Notes: generated by a model not told the origin, from the letters alone. A stretch of DNA of 64,000 bases from Paraburkholderia sp. BL10I2N1 (GCF_004361815.1 NZ_SNWA01000002.1:2294001-2358000), one strand, 5' to 3'. Numbered from the stretch's first letter, positions 1 through 8,180 are shown. Translations and numbers: made by a program.

Positions 1-190
1 CGGAAAGTAAACAGGTACTGAACGGCCGACGAGTTGTTTGCATTGGTCATGTTTGCGGTCCTGCTTGATCCCCATGCGCATGGGCTGCGATGATTAAATG
101 AGCCGCCGTATTGAACCTGATGGAGCGGCGCCGCCTCGCAGTGAAAGGGGTATGCCGGACGGCCGGAGCGCTGTAAGACCGACATCAACA

Positions 191-210
191 AACAATAAGA
201 ATTTATTGTT
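191..210. promoter_or_regulatory. Inverted repeat, candidate TetR operator copy 1
   Basis: The site reads AACAATAA-GAAT-TTATTGTT, a perfect 8-bp inverted repeat with a 4-bp spacer. An identical pair of arms with another spacer (AAAT) lies 144 bp downstream. The next gene is a TetR-family regulator at 472. TetR proteins often bind such palindromes in their own promoter, so autoregulation is inferred, possibly also control of a gene left of the window. Confidence 0.6.
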
Positions 211-334
211 TGTTGGCGAGCGGCAGCGGCTGACGCCGTCTTGCTATAGGCGACCTCGGTCGGTTTCTGGCAGCCACCCACGGTGTCCCTGACTCTGCGT
301 ATTCCTCGCAGTATAGGCGGCACGCATCCAAGAA

Positions 335-354
335 AACAATAAAAATTTATTGTT
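335..354. promoter_or_regulatory. Inverted repeat, candidate TetR operator copy 2
   Basis: Second copy, AACAATAA-AAAT-TTATTGTT, with arms identical to those at 191-210. It ends 117 bp before the preferred ATG of the TetR gene. Two exact 16-base arm matches in a GC-rich region are unlikely by chance. Binding itself is inferred. Confidence 0.6.
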
Positions 355-471
355 ACTTGTTCGTGGGTCGGCTCGGAACGAGACCTGGCTTGGGGTTTGT
401 TGCAGTCATCGTATGTGCTTGACGACAAGGTAGAATGGGTGGATTCACAATCTGAGTCAAACAAACACAGC

Positions 472-1158
472 ATGCCAACACTTGCATCCCGATCGGCGTC
501 TTCGCGTAGAACGCAGGAAGAGCGTAGTCATGCCACGCAAAGCCGGATCATCCGGTCCGCACTCCGGTTGTTGGAAAAGAAGGGAATCCAGGGCGCCAAT
601 CTGCAGGATATTGCTCGCGGAGCCCGAGTGACACTCGGGGCGTTGCAGCATCACTTCGGCAGCCGGCACGCACTGATGGAGCGTCTTATCGATGAGGTAA
701 TGGCGCCGCTTTCCGACGACAGCAGCGTGTGGCCGTCGCCGGCGCTTCCTCTGGAGGAGCGGGCAAAGGCGTTCGTGCAGGCGGCGTGGAATTCCATGTA
801 CGGCGCGCCGAGCTATGTCGCCGCGTGGAGTTTGTTCTTTGGCTGCAAAGCTTCGCCGGAACTGTTCGCCCGCATCGGGGCCGGCCGTGCACGCAACGAC
901 CCGATATTTTTCGACCGTTTTGTCGAGCATTTCCCCGAGGTCGCGGCCTCCTATCCGAATCCGCGCCATTGTGCCGGCCTGGTATTCGCGAGCTTGCGCG
1001 GAATGGGTGTGCTGAACGTATTCGCGGTGTCACCCGAAGAAATCGATGGTCAACTGGAAATGCTGAGCTGGATGATTGTTCAGGCTGGCACGCCTGCAAA
1101 ATCTGGACGTGCAACTGCGCGGGAACCCGCGGGCAAGTCGCGAAAGCGCGCCGCCTGA
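472..1158 (+). CDS. TetR/AcrR family transcriptional regulator
   Basis: A 228-aa DNA-binding regulator. The N-terminal helix-turn-helix is clear: RSALRLLEKKGIQGANLQDIA, then an ARVTLGALQHHFGSR recognition segment and ALMERLIDEV. The C-terminal half is a typical alpha-helical ligand and dimer domain. A TTG at 397 is in frame and would add 25 residues, but those residues have no family character. ATG 472 gives a normal TetR length, so I prefer it. Two copies of an AT-rich inverted repeat sit upstream (191-210 and 335-354). The C-terminal tail is rich in Lys, Arg and Ala. The ligand is unknown. The porin 385 bp downstream on the same strand is a possible target, but no repeat copy lies before it. 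Confidence 0.88.
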   Translation: MPTLASRSASSRRTQEERSHATQSRIIRSALRLLEKKGIQGANLQDIARGARVTLGALQHHFGSRHALMERLIDEVMAPLSDDSSVWPSPALPLEERAKAFVQAAWNSMYGAPSYVAAWSLFFGCKASPELFARIGAGRARNDPIFFDRFVEHFPEVAASYPNPRHCAGLVFASLRGMGVLNVFAVSPEEIDGQLEMLSWMIVQAGTPAKSGRATAREPAGKSRKRAA

Positions 1159-1542
1159 AGCCGCAGACCTGTGGCTCGGACGCTTTCGTCATATAAAACG
1201 ACTGGCTCCCCATCGGGGCGTCGCATGCAAAAACTGATGCAAGGCATTCGATTTTTTCGTTTGCTGCATTTGTTTTGGCTAACTCTAATTCGTTTGCGGG
1301 CTGGGCGGATGTCGTATCCGACCGTGGGACGGGTAGGGCAACGCGACGAGTAACAGCCAGCGAACAATGTCCGCTTGATGGAGGACCGGTTCAAGTCGAT
1401 TTCGGGGTCCGAGATCGATTCGAATCTGCCCTGTCAAGCCGGGTGATTCCGCAAAGACAAGATCGATAAGGACCAAAGAGGAGATGCAGTTCTTGGTCGT
1501 ATAAAAAGCCATTTGGTCTTTAATTTATAATATGGATTGCTA
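1159..1542. other. Intergenic region, TetR gene to porin
   Basis: No convincing gene is seen in these 384 bases. Short open frames on both strands have no family signature. An AT-rich stretch with TATAAT at 1526-1531 lies only 12 bp before the porin ATG, too close to be its -10 box, so the promoter is not placed. Confidence 0.4.
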
Positions 1543-2592
1543 ATGAATATGAAAGTCGCTTTGGCGTGCGCTCTTTGCTTCTGTGGGGTGGCTCACGCGC
1601 AATCGTCCGTGACGCTCTACGGTTTGATGGATGCAGGAATCACCTACACCAATAACCTGACCGGCTCGACAGGCAACGGTGGCGCGTTGCAGTTTATCTC
1701 CGGTTCATCGCAAGGAGACCGTTGGGGGTTGAAAGGGGTCGAGGATCTCGGCGGTGGAACCAGGGTGGATTTTGTGCTCGAAAACGGGTTTCAGCTCGCG
1801 AACGGCAAGCTCGGGCAAGGTGGCCGCATGTTCGGGCTTCAGTCCTACGTTGGGTTGTCCGGACCGTGGGGCGCGGTGACCATGGGACGCCAATACGATC
1901 TGATCGGTTGGATTTTTCCGGCCTACGCTGTGGCGTCGAACACGCCTGCCGGATTGCTCGCATGGAGCTTGCCGACCTATGCGGCAGGCGGATACACGCT
2001 CGACAACCGGGTGTGGGGTGACGAAGTCGACAACTCTGTCAAATACATGTCGCCGAACTTCGGTGGATTTTCATTTGGCGCCATGTACGGCTTTGGCAAT
2101 GTCCCCGGCTCGTTAGGGACCGACAGCAGCACGAATTTTTCTGTTAGCTACGATCATGGGCCATTTAGCGCGTCGCTAGCATACATGGCCATCCACAACG
2201 TCACCAGCTCGGCCAATTCCGTCGAATACGCCGGGGGTGCTGCGTATATGATTGGCAAAGTGCGGATATTCGGACTTGTCACGGATGTCCAACTCTCCAG
2301 CGGAACAAAGCAACGAGCGACGACGTTCGAAGGCGGTGCGGCCTATGCTTTGCGACCCGATCTCTCACTGGCTGCTGGCTATCAGTTCCAGAAGCGAAAT
2401 AACGACGTGGGAAGCGCGAATCAACTGACGCTAACTGCGGATTATTTTCTTTCCAAACGGACGGACGTCTATCTTGTTGGCGCGCTTGGCCACGATTACG
2501 GATACGGTGCTCAGGTTCAAGCAGGCTATGGGTCGGTGTCGAGTACGTCGACTCAGGTTGCTGCGCGCGTAGGTCTGCGCCATAAGTTCTAG
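1543..2592 (+). CDS. Gram-negative porin (Burkholderia OmpC-like)
   Basis: A 349-aa outer-membrane general diffusion porin. It opens with a signal peptide (MKVALACALCFCGVAHA) followed by QSSVTLYGLMDAG, the hallmark mature N-terminus of burkholderial 16-strand trimeric porins. GDRWGLKGVEDLGGG and MGRQYDLI are further family motifs. It ends VAARVGLRHKF, with the C-terminal Phe used for outer-membrane assembly. Length is normal, so it appears intact. A TTG at 1537 is in frame, but ATG 1543 gives the better signal peptide. It is a paralogue of the porin N-terminus fused to a radical SAM protein at 25472. Nearby catabolic and transport genes suggest uptake of small polar solutes, but this is inference. 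Confidence 0.93.
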   Translation: MNMKVALACALCFCGVAHAQSSVTLYGLMDAGITYTNNLTGSTGNGGALQFISGSSQGDRWGLKGVEDLGGGTRVDFVLENGFQLANGKLGQGGRMFGLQSYVGLSGPWGAVTMGRQYDLIGWIFPAYAVASNTPAGLLAWSLPTYAAGGYTLDNRVWGDEVDNSVKYMSPNFGGFSFGAMYGFGNVPGSLGTDSSTNFSVSYDHGPFSASLAYMAIHNVTSSANSVEYAGGAAYMIGKVRIFGLVTDVQLSSGTKQRATTFEGGAAYALRPDLSLAAGYQFQKRNNDVGSANQLTLTADYFLSKRTDVYLVGALGHDYGYGAQVQAGYGSVSSTSTQVAARVGLRHKF

Positions 2593-2859
2593 CGCCATGT
2601 TTTTTGACAGGAGCAGGTTCGTTGCCCGTACGTTCGACGACTAAGGAGAGGATTGAAATCTCCCGGGAATCGTTGCTGCGCCTGCCGATACATGCTGTTA
2701 TCCAGATCTGCTTCGGCGTCCGGCGGCAGACCGCAAGACTGCAGTCACCATGAACCTTGTTTGCCCACGGTTATCGATAATGGCTCTGGCGTTGCGTGGG
2801 AAGACTTGAGTTCGCGCACTGTGTTCGCGACTCATCTATGGCTAGATCGGAGAGCAACT
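2593..2859. other. Intergenic region after porin
   Basis: No gene is recognised. The open frame that runs through this stretch becomes recognisable only from about 2860, where it matches the N-terminus of electron transfer flavoprotein beta. Confidence 0.4.
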
Positions 2860-2970
2860 CTGAGAGTTCTCGTAGCAGTCAAGCGCGTGATTGATTACAA
2901 CGTGAAAGCCCGCGTGAAGTCGAACGGCACGGGCGTCGATGTTGGGAAGGTGAAGATGTCGATCAACTGG
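2860..2970 (+). pseudogene. etfB: Fragment of electron transfer flavoprotein beta subunit
   Basis: The translation [20 protein letters not shown], followed by [16 protein letters not shown], matches the start of EtfB, where families begin M(K/R)(V/I)LVxVKRVxDYNVKxRVK. After about 37 residues the similarity stops, where NPFDEIAVEEAVRLK would be expected. No start codon with a ribosome binding site is seen. It is a relic of a gene whose product would pass electrons from acyl-CoA dehydrogenases to the ubiquinone pool. It lies in a run of broken genes and IS remnants. Confidence 0.6.
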
Positions 2971-3164
2971 TTGCGGGTTTCCGTCCATTGCGAACGGAAG
3001 AACTACGATGGCCGTTGGTGATCGTGCGAAGCCAGGCACATCGTTGTGAAAAGCGACAGGTATCTCGATATCGAAGTGTACATTATGATCAGGAATGCGA
3101 ACGCAACAGGCGTGAGCAATCATGGTGCATGGCGCCGTCAGTGAAGTGCGAGCCCCGCGCTGGT

Positions 3165-3275
3165 TCAGCAGTAGTGGCGCAGGTTGATCATCGTATAGGC
3201 AAGCGTCTTGAATGCGTAGTGAACGTCACTGATGCGCTCAAAGCGCAGCAGCAGACGGCGGAACTTGAAAATCAT
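3165..3275 (-). pseudogene. C-terminal remnant of an IS5-family transposase
   Basis: On the minus strand a 36-codon frame reads FRRLLLRFERISDVHYAFKT then LAYTMINLRHYC and a stop. This is the usual C-terminus of burkholderial IS5-family transposases (ERIxxVHYxxKTLAYTMINLRHF/YC). The catalytic domain and both IS ends are missing, so this is a small relic. Confidence 0.65.
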
Positions 3276-3355
3276 CTAGCGGGTCTTCCGCCGCCCTTCG
3301 GGGCAGCGGGGTTAAAGTGAGTTGGCCAAGCACTTTGACCGGAAGGAGGCTCACC

Positions 3356-3575
3356 ATGAACTATTGTGGCATTGACCTGCATTCGAACAACAGCATGGTT
3401 ACCGTGATCGATGAAACGGACCGGATCGTGGCGGAAAGGCGCCTGCCCAATGACCTGACGAAGATCCTGGATTTCCTTGCGCCGTGGAAAGAGGGGCTTG
3501 CCGGCGTCGTGGTCGAGTCGACCTTCAACTGGTACTGGCTCGTCGATGGCCTGCAGGCAACGGGCTTCCACCCAT
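3356..3575 (+). pseudogene. N-terminal remnant of an IS110-family transposase
   Basis: Starting at ATG 3356, with AGGAGG about 11 bp before it, the protein begins MNYCGIDLHSNNSMVTVIDE. This is the first Asp motif of the DEDD transposase/recombinase of IS110 elements, and VVVESTFNWYWLVDGLQATG carries the Glu motif. Similarity ends near 3575, where the frame runs straight into a different protein (MmgE/PrpD C-terminus). It can no longer code for an active transposase. Confidence 0.75.
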
Positions 3576-3913
3576 TAGAAGCAGCATTGCTGAAAGACGC
3601 AGTCGTATTGAAGCTTGCTCGGAAAGTGAAAATGCGTCGGTGCGCGGACTATATGTCTGCATTCCCTAGATCTACCCCGTCGCGCGTGCGGGTCAGACAA
3701 GCAGATCGCTGGTACGAGCACGAGATAACGAGTCCTGTCGGCGATGTTGGTAATGCGATGTCTTGGCAGCAGACAGAAGAAAAGTACCGAGACTTGACAT
3801 CTCGGGCATCCTCATCGACGCGAGCGCAAACCGAGCGCGTGATCCACGCATGCGTCGCGCTAGCTTTTGACTTGGACAGGCCAGCGAATGAGTTTATCCG
3901 CGAACTGCGCTAG
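3576..3913 (+). pseudogene. C-terminal fragment of an MmgE/PrpD-family protein fused to IS110 remnant
   Basis: In frame with the IS110 piece, residues from about 3590 read DAVVLKLARKVKMR, then TPSRVRVRQADRWYEHEI, GDVGNAMSWQQTEEKYRDL and a stop after FIRELR. Spacing and motifs (PSRV, GDxxNxMSW, E.KYR) match the C-terminal domain of MmgE/PrpD proteins such as 2-methylcitrate dehydratase. The N-terminal 300 or so residues are gone. The hybrid reading frame is a product of deletion or insertion and is probably not functional. Confidence 0.55.
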
Positions 3914-4022
3914 ACATCATGAGTTAGAAATTCGCATACGAAACTTTGGCCAGCCATTCGTAGCCCATAACAAAACGGGGAGCTAGCTGCATCAACGAGA
4001 TGCGAAGTTGAAGGAGAGATCG

Positions 4023-4292
4023 ATGAGTGCGATAAAGAGCTCTTTACGTCTGCTGGTCGAAAAATGGCTTGGGCCGACCCCGGCCATGTCGGCCCGTGTG
4101 ACCCGGTTCGGCCGCATGAGCTCAAATCAGCGGCGCTATGTATGTGTGGAGGCATTGAGGCCAGCAGGCACATTGGCAATTTATTTCTTCCTCCACGATG
4201 ACGGTGTGTGGTGCGTGTTTCCACCTGCGGTCAAACGTCCTGCGATGAGCGTTCATCATTTGCAGCGGGATTGCGGCTCGCTGATTGTTTAG
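4023..4292 (+). CDS. Small conserved hypothetical protein
   Basis: An 89-aa basic protein beginning MSAIKSSLRLLVEKWLGPTP. An AAGGAGAG ribosome binding site ends about 5 bases before ATG 4023, which decides the start against an in-frame TTG at 4008. The pattern (SLRLLVEKWL, RVTRFGRMSSNQRRYVCVEA, LAIYFFLHDDGVWCVFPP) resembles a small family I associate with Burkholderiales accessory DNA. No function is known to me. It is flanked by an IS110/MmgE chimera and by an IS1111 element and looks intact. Confidence 0.6.
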   Translation: MSAIKSSLRLLVEKWLGPTPAMSARVTRFGRMSSNQRRYVCVEALRPAGTLAIYFFLHDDGVWCVFPPAVKRPAMSVHHLQRDCGSLIV

Positions 4293-4328
4293 CGAATTTT
4301 TAACTCACGACACTGATATGTATGGACC

Positions 4329-4730
4329 GTGTCAAGTACCAAAGTGCAAGGGTTCCCCGAAGTTTGACGGGTCAAGGGCGGGGCGTCAGCCCGGCGTAGC
4401 GGACCCTTGACGCGACGTCGGTTTTCCATGCTATGCATTGGTCGTGAGGGGCGGCGCTTGCGCGCTCACGACCATGCGAGACCGTCTTTCTGACGGTCGT
4501 CATCACAGGATGCCTGGGCCAGGACGAGGCGGTTATCCGACGGTTGATCATTCTGATATGCGCGGGTTGGTTACCGCATGACAAACGAAACGTCGGGGAG
4601 CTGCCTCAATCTAGGCTCGAGGGTTGTGCTGTCTCCAGTTGCCTCCTAGTGTCGCCGCGAGGATTCTCCCACCGTTGCCTGGTCCTGGCCCAAACATCCT
4701 GTTGCGTGCTCAACTAACCTCTCATGCCGG
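4329..4730 (-). ncRNA. Structured non-coding flank of the IS1111 element (candidate guide RNA region)
   Basis: This stretch lies between the transposase stop and the left inverted repeat. It holds three strong hairpins: GTCAAGGG/CCCTTGAC (4371-4378 with 4404-4411), GGTCGTGAG/CTCACGACC (4440-4448 with 4465-4473) and GACCGTC/GACGGTC (4480-4486 with 4492-4498). IS110-family elements encode a bridge or seek RNA in a non-coding end, and in the IS1111 group that end lies after the gene. That this flank makes such an RNA is inference; loop-target pairing was not tested. A 70-codon open frame here is treated as chance. Confidence 0.4.
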
Positions 4731-5680
4731 CTAAGCCCGGCTGAGAGGAACGACGTGTTGCCCGATAGCCCAGATAAAGCCGACGAGTTCGCGCGCAATG
4801 GCGGTACAGACCTGGTTCTTGAGCTTGCCGCGTGCCATCAGGTTTCGAAAGCGCTGACACAGCCGCTTTTGCGCCGACCATGCGATCTCCTGAACCTCCG
4901 GCGGTGTACGTTCTGCGCGCCGCTGCAGGATCGCGGTCTTTCGTGCGGGATGACGGTAGGTCCAGGCCGCTTCGACCAGCACGCGTCGCACATGGCTGTT
5001 GCCCGTCTTGGTGATTGCGCCACGGCGTTCGCGCTTGCCGCTGGAATGTTCGCTTGGCACCAGACCCAGATAGGCCATCAGTTGGGGCGCGCCAGCGAAG
5101 CGTGCGAGATCGCCTAGTTCCGCGACCACCGTCACGGCCGCGAGCAGACAGATGCCGCGCAGCGCCATCAACGCCTCGATCACTGGCCAAACCGGGCTGG
5201 CGTGCGCCGCCGTCTCGACTTCGCGGTCAAGACTGGCCACGCGGCTGCCACAAGCCTGCGCCGTGTCGATATATTCCTGCAGGACGATCTGTTGCTCCGG
5301 CCGGGCGAACCTGATGCCTTCCAGCCAGCGCCAGTGCGACTGTGTCCACCTGGAGCGGCCGGTGTAGCGATGGCCATGGCGCGACAGGAACGACAACAGC
5401 CGTTGCTTGGCCTGGCGTTGCAGATGCTTCATGTCCTCACGCGCACGGGTCAGATCGCGCAGCGCCTCCTGTGCCTCATCCGGAATCCACACGGGGCTCA
5501 ACTCACCGGCGCGATGGAGGCGCGCCAGGCTTAGGGCATCGCGCCGGTCGGTCTTCACACGTTCGCCCGGCTTCTTCGGAATCAGCGACGGCGCCACGAC
5601 CTGACAGTCCTGCTTGAGCTCAAGCAACTGTCGGCAAATGGCGGTAAATTTCAAGCTAGATGTCGCCTCAACGATTAAAT

Positions 5681-6760
5681 TTAGGCGGCTTTTTGCTCCT
5701 GTCGGTGGTCGCGTTTGATGGGTTCGAAGTTGTCTGTCTGATCGGGATTCAGGTGGACTGTGTGTACGCGCTTCCAGTTTCGCGTGGGGCCTTTCCATCG
5801 TAGCGGATTGCGCTGCTTTGCCGCCTCGTAGAGCGTCGCGCGGCGATCGAGGACCTGCTGGTCGAGGTTGGCGTGCCGTTGGGCAGGCGTGACGAAACGG
5901 ATCGCGCTGTGACGATGTTCGTGGTTATACCAGCGCACCAGCCCCGTGACCCAGGCGCGCGCGGCAAACAGCGTGTCGAACGCCTGCAGAGGATAGGCCG
6001 GCCGGTACTTCAGTGTTTTGAACAACGATTCCGAGAACGGGTTGTCGTTGCTCACGCCCGGTCGACTCAATGACGGCATGACGCCCAGAGCCTGCAGGGT
6101 GGCGAGCATCGTGGCACCCTTCATTGGGCCGCCGTTATCCGAATGCAGAATCACCTGGCCCGGTTTGATTGCTTCCCGCGCACATAGATCCTTCAGGAGC
6201 TCGCTGGCCTGGGCGCTGCTCTCTTCGGCGTAGACCTGCCAGCCGACGACCATCCTGCTGAACACGTCCATGAACAGATAGAGATAGAAATACTGCCCGC
6301 GAACTGTCGTCGGCAGGTAAGTAATATCCCAGCTGAACAACTGATTGGGCCCGTCGGCACATACTGCGCGAGGCTTGCTGCGGGCGCGGGCTGGTCGTTC
6401 ACTGCGCCGATGAGCAAGCTGTTTCTCTTCACGCAGCACCCGGTAGAACGTCGATTCAGAGGCGATGTAGCGGCCCTGGTCGGCCAGGCGAGGCACGATT
6501 TGGCTCGGTGGCAGATGGCCGAATTCGACAGAGTTGGCCACCGCCAGTAGTTCAGCGCGCTCATCGGTCGACAGCTTGTGAACAGCATCATGATGGCGTA
6601 AGGTGCGCCCATCCACTGCTTCAGGACCGCCGCCTTGCCAGCGTTGCACGGTGCGCGCGCTTAGCCCGAGCACGGCACATGCGCGTGCCTGACGAGCCCC
6701 GGCTGTGGTCGCCTCACCGATCAGCTCCCGCAATGTCGCGCGCTCTTCGGGGGAGCTCAT
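5681..6760 (-). CDS. IS3-family transposase OrfB (DDE integrase)
   Basis: A 359-aa rve-type integrase. The N-terminus has a helix-turn-helix (VLGLSARTVQRWQGGG), then an HTH_21-like segment. The catalytic core has FSWDITYLPTTVRGQYFYLY (first Asp), VILHSDNGGPMKG (second Asp) and SNDNPFSESLFKTLKYRP (Glu). The ATG at 6760 overlaps the orfA stop as ATGA. The orfB frame lies at -1 to orfA, and orfA has the heptamer A-AAA-AAG (plus-strand 6790-6796), so an OrfAB fusion by -1 frameshifting is expected. It looks intact. Confidence 0.92.
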   Translation of the reverse strand: MSSPEERATLRELIGEATTAGARQARACAVLGLSARTVQRWQGGGPEAVDGRTLRHHDAVHKLSTDERAELLAVANSVEFGHLPPSQIVPRLADQGRYIASESTFYRVLREEKQLAHRRSERPARARSKPRAVCADGPNQLFSWDITYLPTTVRGQYFYLYLFMDVFSRMVVGWQVYAEESSAQASELLKDLCAREAIKPGQVILHSDNGGPMKGATMLATLQALGVMPSLSRPGVSNDNPFSESLFKTLKYRPAYPLQAFDTLFAARAWVTGLVRWYNHEHRHSAIRFVTPAQRHANLDQQVLDRRATLYEAAKQRNPLRWKGPTRNWKRVHTVHLNPDQTDNFEPIKRDHRQEQKAA

Positions 6761-7257
6761 TCGTCCTCGTCCCCGAACAGCGCCTGATACTTTTTTGAAA
6801 GTACCAGCAACGCGGCCGCCTCCGCTAAAGCCTTTTCCTTGCGTTTCAGTTCGCGCTGCAGTTGCGCATTGGCCTGTTTCAGCTCGCGCAGCTCTGGAGC
6901 GTTTGCACGTGCGCTGCCTGAGGTGCCGGCCGAGCAGAACTGGGCGCGCCACTGGTCCAGGTGATGGGCAAACAGACCCCGTTCACGGCACCACGCGTTC
7001 AGTGCCTCGTCGCTCAGTCCATGGCTCTGCTGCAAGGCCAGCAGGCGCTCTTCCAAAGACCAGTCTTCCGGGCGCCGTGCATCGACTGGCCCCGGGTTGC
7101 GGTTTGCGGCGTTAGACACGCGGATCCACTTCCTCAAGGTTAATACGTTCATGTTCAGTTCCGAGGCAACCGTTCCTACGGACCGGTTGCCTCGTTGCAG
7201 GACCTTTGCCAGCGCCTGCTCCCTGAATTCGACAGAATACGTCCGTTTGGCATTCAA
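6757..7257 (-). CDS. IS3-family OrfA, DNA-binding subunit
   Basis: A 166-aa protein that opens MNAKRTYSVEFREQALAKVL with a helix-turn-helix (SVGTVASELNMNVLTLRKWI). It ends in a heptad-like coiled coil (ELRELKQANAQLQRELKRKE, KALAEAAALL) used for dimerisation. A slippery A-AAA-AAG lies in frame at LSKKY, near the end. IS3 elements use such sites to make the OrfAB transposase. The stop overlaps the orfB start. Confidence 0.88.
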   Translation of the reverse strand: MNAKRTYSVEFREQALAKVLQRGNRSVGTVASELNMNVLTLRKWIRVSNAANRNPGPVDARRPEDWSLEERLLALQQSHGLSDEALNAWCRERGLFAHHLDQWRAQFCSAGTSGSARANAPELRELKQANAQLQRELKRKEKALAEAAALLVLSKKYQALFGDEDE

Positions 7258-7661
7258 CCTGCACCTCTGAGTTCTTCAAATTAAGAAAATTCAGAGGCGA
7301 CATCTAGTGTGACGCAGGGGGATGGTGTAGCCGCAGGGGCCGGCTTCGTAGCAGAACGCCAACCGTCCCGTGCGTCCCGTGCCGCGCCTGAGTTGCGCCA
7401 CCAGTTTCGCGATGGCCTCGGGGGTGTTCACGATCTCGCCCATATACCGCAGCTCGCCGGCCGTGTCGGCGACCGCCACGGCAATCGTTTCCTGATGCAC
7501 ATCCAGACCCACGTACTTGCTAAACTTGTTCATGAGCTGCCCCCTCAATGCGGCACTGAGCCGCGGTGTAGCCCACCTCAAGCTTAATCCGCGTACCTTG
7601 AGGTGCGGCAGGTCCATACATGATGTCTAGCAGATAACAGCACTTACCAATCCAAACGTCT

Positions 7662-7892
7662 ATGCAGATACAAGCCGGTCAACCTGTCGAAGACAGCGAC
7701 GATGTATTCATGGCCGCCGCGTTGAGTCGAGGCGGCATCGAGGTTGAGTGTTCCGACATGCCTCATTTGAGAGAAGCGCCATCGCTCTTAGGGCCGATTC
7801 TTGACCGATTGCGCGCTTGTGACAGTGTCACTACAGATGCCGCTGCCCACATTTTTATAGCGGATTCGTTCACGCAGTTCGCCGACGAGTAA
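7662..7892 (+). CDS. Hypothetical ORF before the amidase fragment
   Basis: A 76-codon frame (begins MQIQAGQPVEDSDDVFMAAA, ends IADSFTQFADE) ends 6 bp before the amidase fragment start. I do not recognise a family. It may be the C-terminal tail of a gene cut by the IS1111 insertion or a small gene. Acidic composition and close spacing to the amidase start support coding, but no ribosome binding site is convincing. Confidence 0.3.
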   Translation: MQIQAGQPVEDSDDVFMAAALSRGGIEVECSDMPHLREAPSLLGPILDRLRACDSVTTDAAAHIFIADSFTQFADE

Positions 7893-7898
7893 TGTTTT

Positions 7899-8180
7899 AT
7901 GCACATCCCAACAATCGCTGAAGCGTCGGCATTGATAGCAGCGCGGAAGCTATCACCGGTAGAACTCGTATCAGACTGCCTCGAACGTATCGACTCAATC
8001 GACGCTTCACTGCATAGCTTCATTACGGTAACGGCCGAACGAGATCGGGAAGCGGCGAAAGCAGCCGAAGGGCGGATGATGAGAGGCGAGCTGAAAGGTA
8101 AGCTCGATGGTATACCTATTGGTCACAAAGATATCTACTTCACGCGAGGCGTGCTGACTACGGCTCATTCACGGCACCTG
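7899..8180 (+). pseudogene. N-terminal fragment of an amidase-signature enzyme
   Basis: The first 94 or so codons (MHIPTIAEASALIAARKLSP, then VELVSDCLERIDSIDASLHS and LDGIPIGHKDIYFTRGVLTT) match the start of amidase-signature proteins such as the GatA-like amidases. HKD holds the catalytic Lys of the Ser-cisSer-Lys triad. After AHSRHLEQ the frame runs into an unrelated protein, so the serine residues and the rest of the about 460-residue enzyme are missing. Confidence 0.7.

Larger units (their letters stand above)
5660..7303 (-). mobile_element. IS3-family insertion sequence inserted in the IS1111 transposase
   Basis: Ends are perfect inverted repeats (ATGTCGCCTC at 5660 and GAGGCGACAT ending at 7303), flanked by a 4-bp direct duplication, CTAG, at 5656-5659 and 7304-7307. 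Length is 1644 bp. It carries orfA and orfB on the minus strand in the usual IS3 arrangement. The intact duplication and the frame-restoring excision show a simple insertion with little later decay. Confidence 0.9.
4731..7533 (-). pseudogene. IS110-family DEDD transposase, interrupted
   Basis: The N-terminal part runs from ATG 7533 (MNKFSKYVGLDVHQETIAVA, first Asp; FCYEAGPCGY, Glu). The rest runs from about 5659 to 4731 (VVAPSLIPKKPGERVKTDRR with the paired Asp residues, then the PSEHSSGKRERRGAITKTGN serine motif). The IS3 element at 5660-7303 separates them. Removing it with one CTAG copy joins ACT-AGC in frame as PLRHTSLKFTAI, so the gene was open before insertion. A GGGGGCAGC ribosome binding site precedes ATG 7533. 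The protein would catalyse guide-RNA-directed insertion. Confidence 0.85.
4318..7621 (-). mobile_element. IS1111-type (IS110 family) element split by an IS3 element
   Basis: The element is bounded by an 11-bp perfect inverted repeat, ATGTATGGACC at 4318-4328 and GGTCCATACAT at 7611-7621. Short terminal or subterminal repeats are a mark of the IS1111 group within IS110. It carries one DEDD transposase on the minus strand and about 400 bp of non-coding DNA after the gene. An IS3-family element lies inside at 5660-7303. Without it and one copy of its 4-bp duplication the element would be about 1656 bp, a normal size. Confidence 0.8.

Noticed and set aside
457..1213. Long minus-strand and alternate-frame ORFs over the TetR gene
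   Set aside because: They are shadows of a well-supported TetR reading frame and show Arg/Pro/Ser-rich composition without motifs.
4372..4584. 70-codon minus-strand ORF in the IS1111 non-coding flank
   Set aside because: It overlaps the strong hairpins and lacks a ribosome binding site; the RNA structure explains the region better.
3909..7631. 13-bp inverted match, GCTAGACATCATG at 3909 and CATGATGTCTAGC at 7619
   Set aside because: It could mark an inversion near the IS1111 element, but one 13-bp match in about 4 kb can arise by chance and flanking bases do not extend it.
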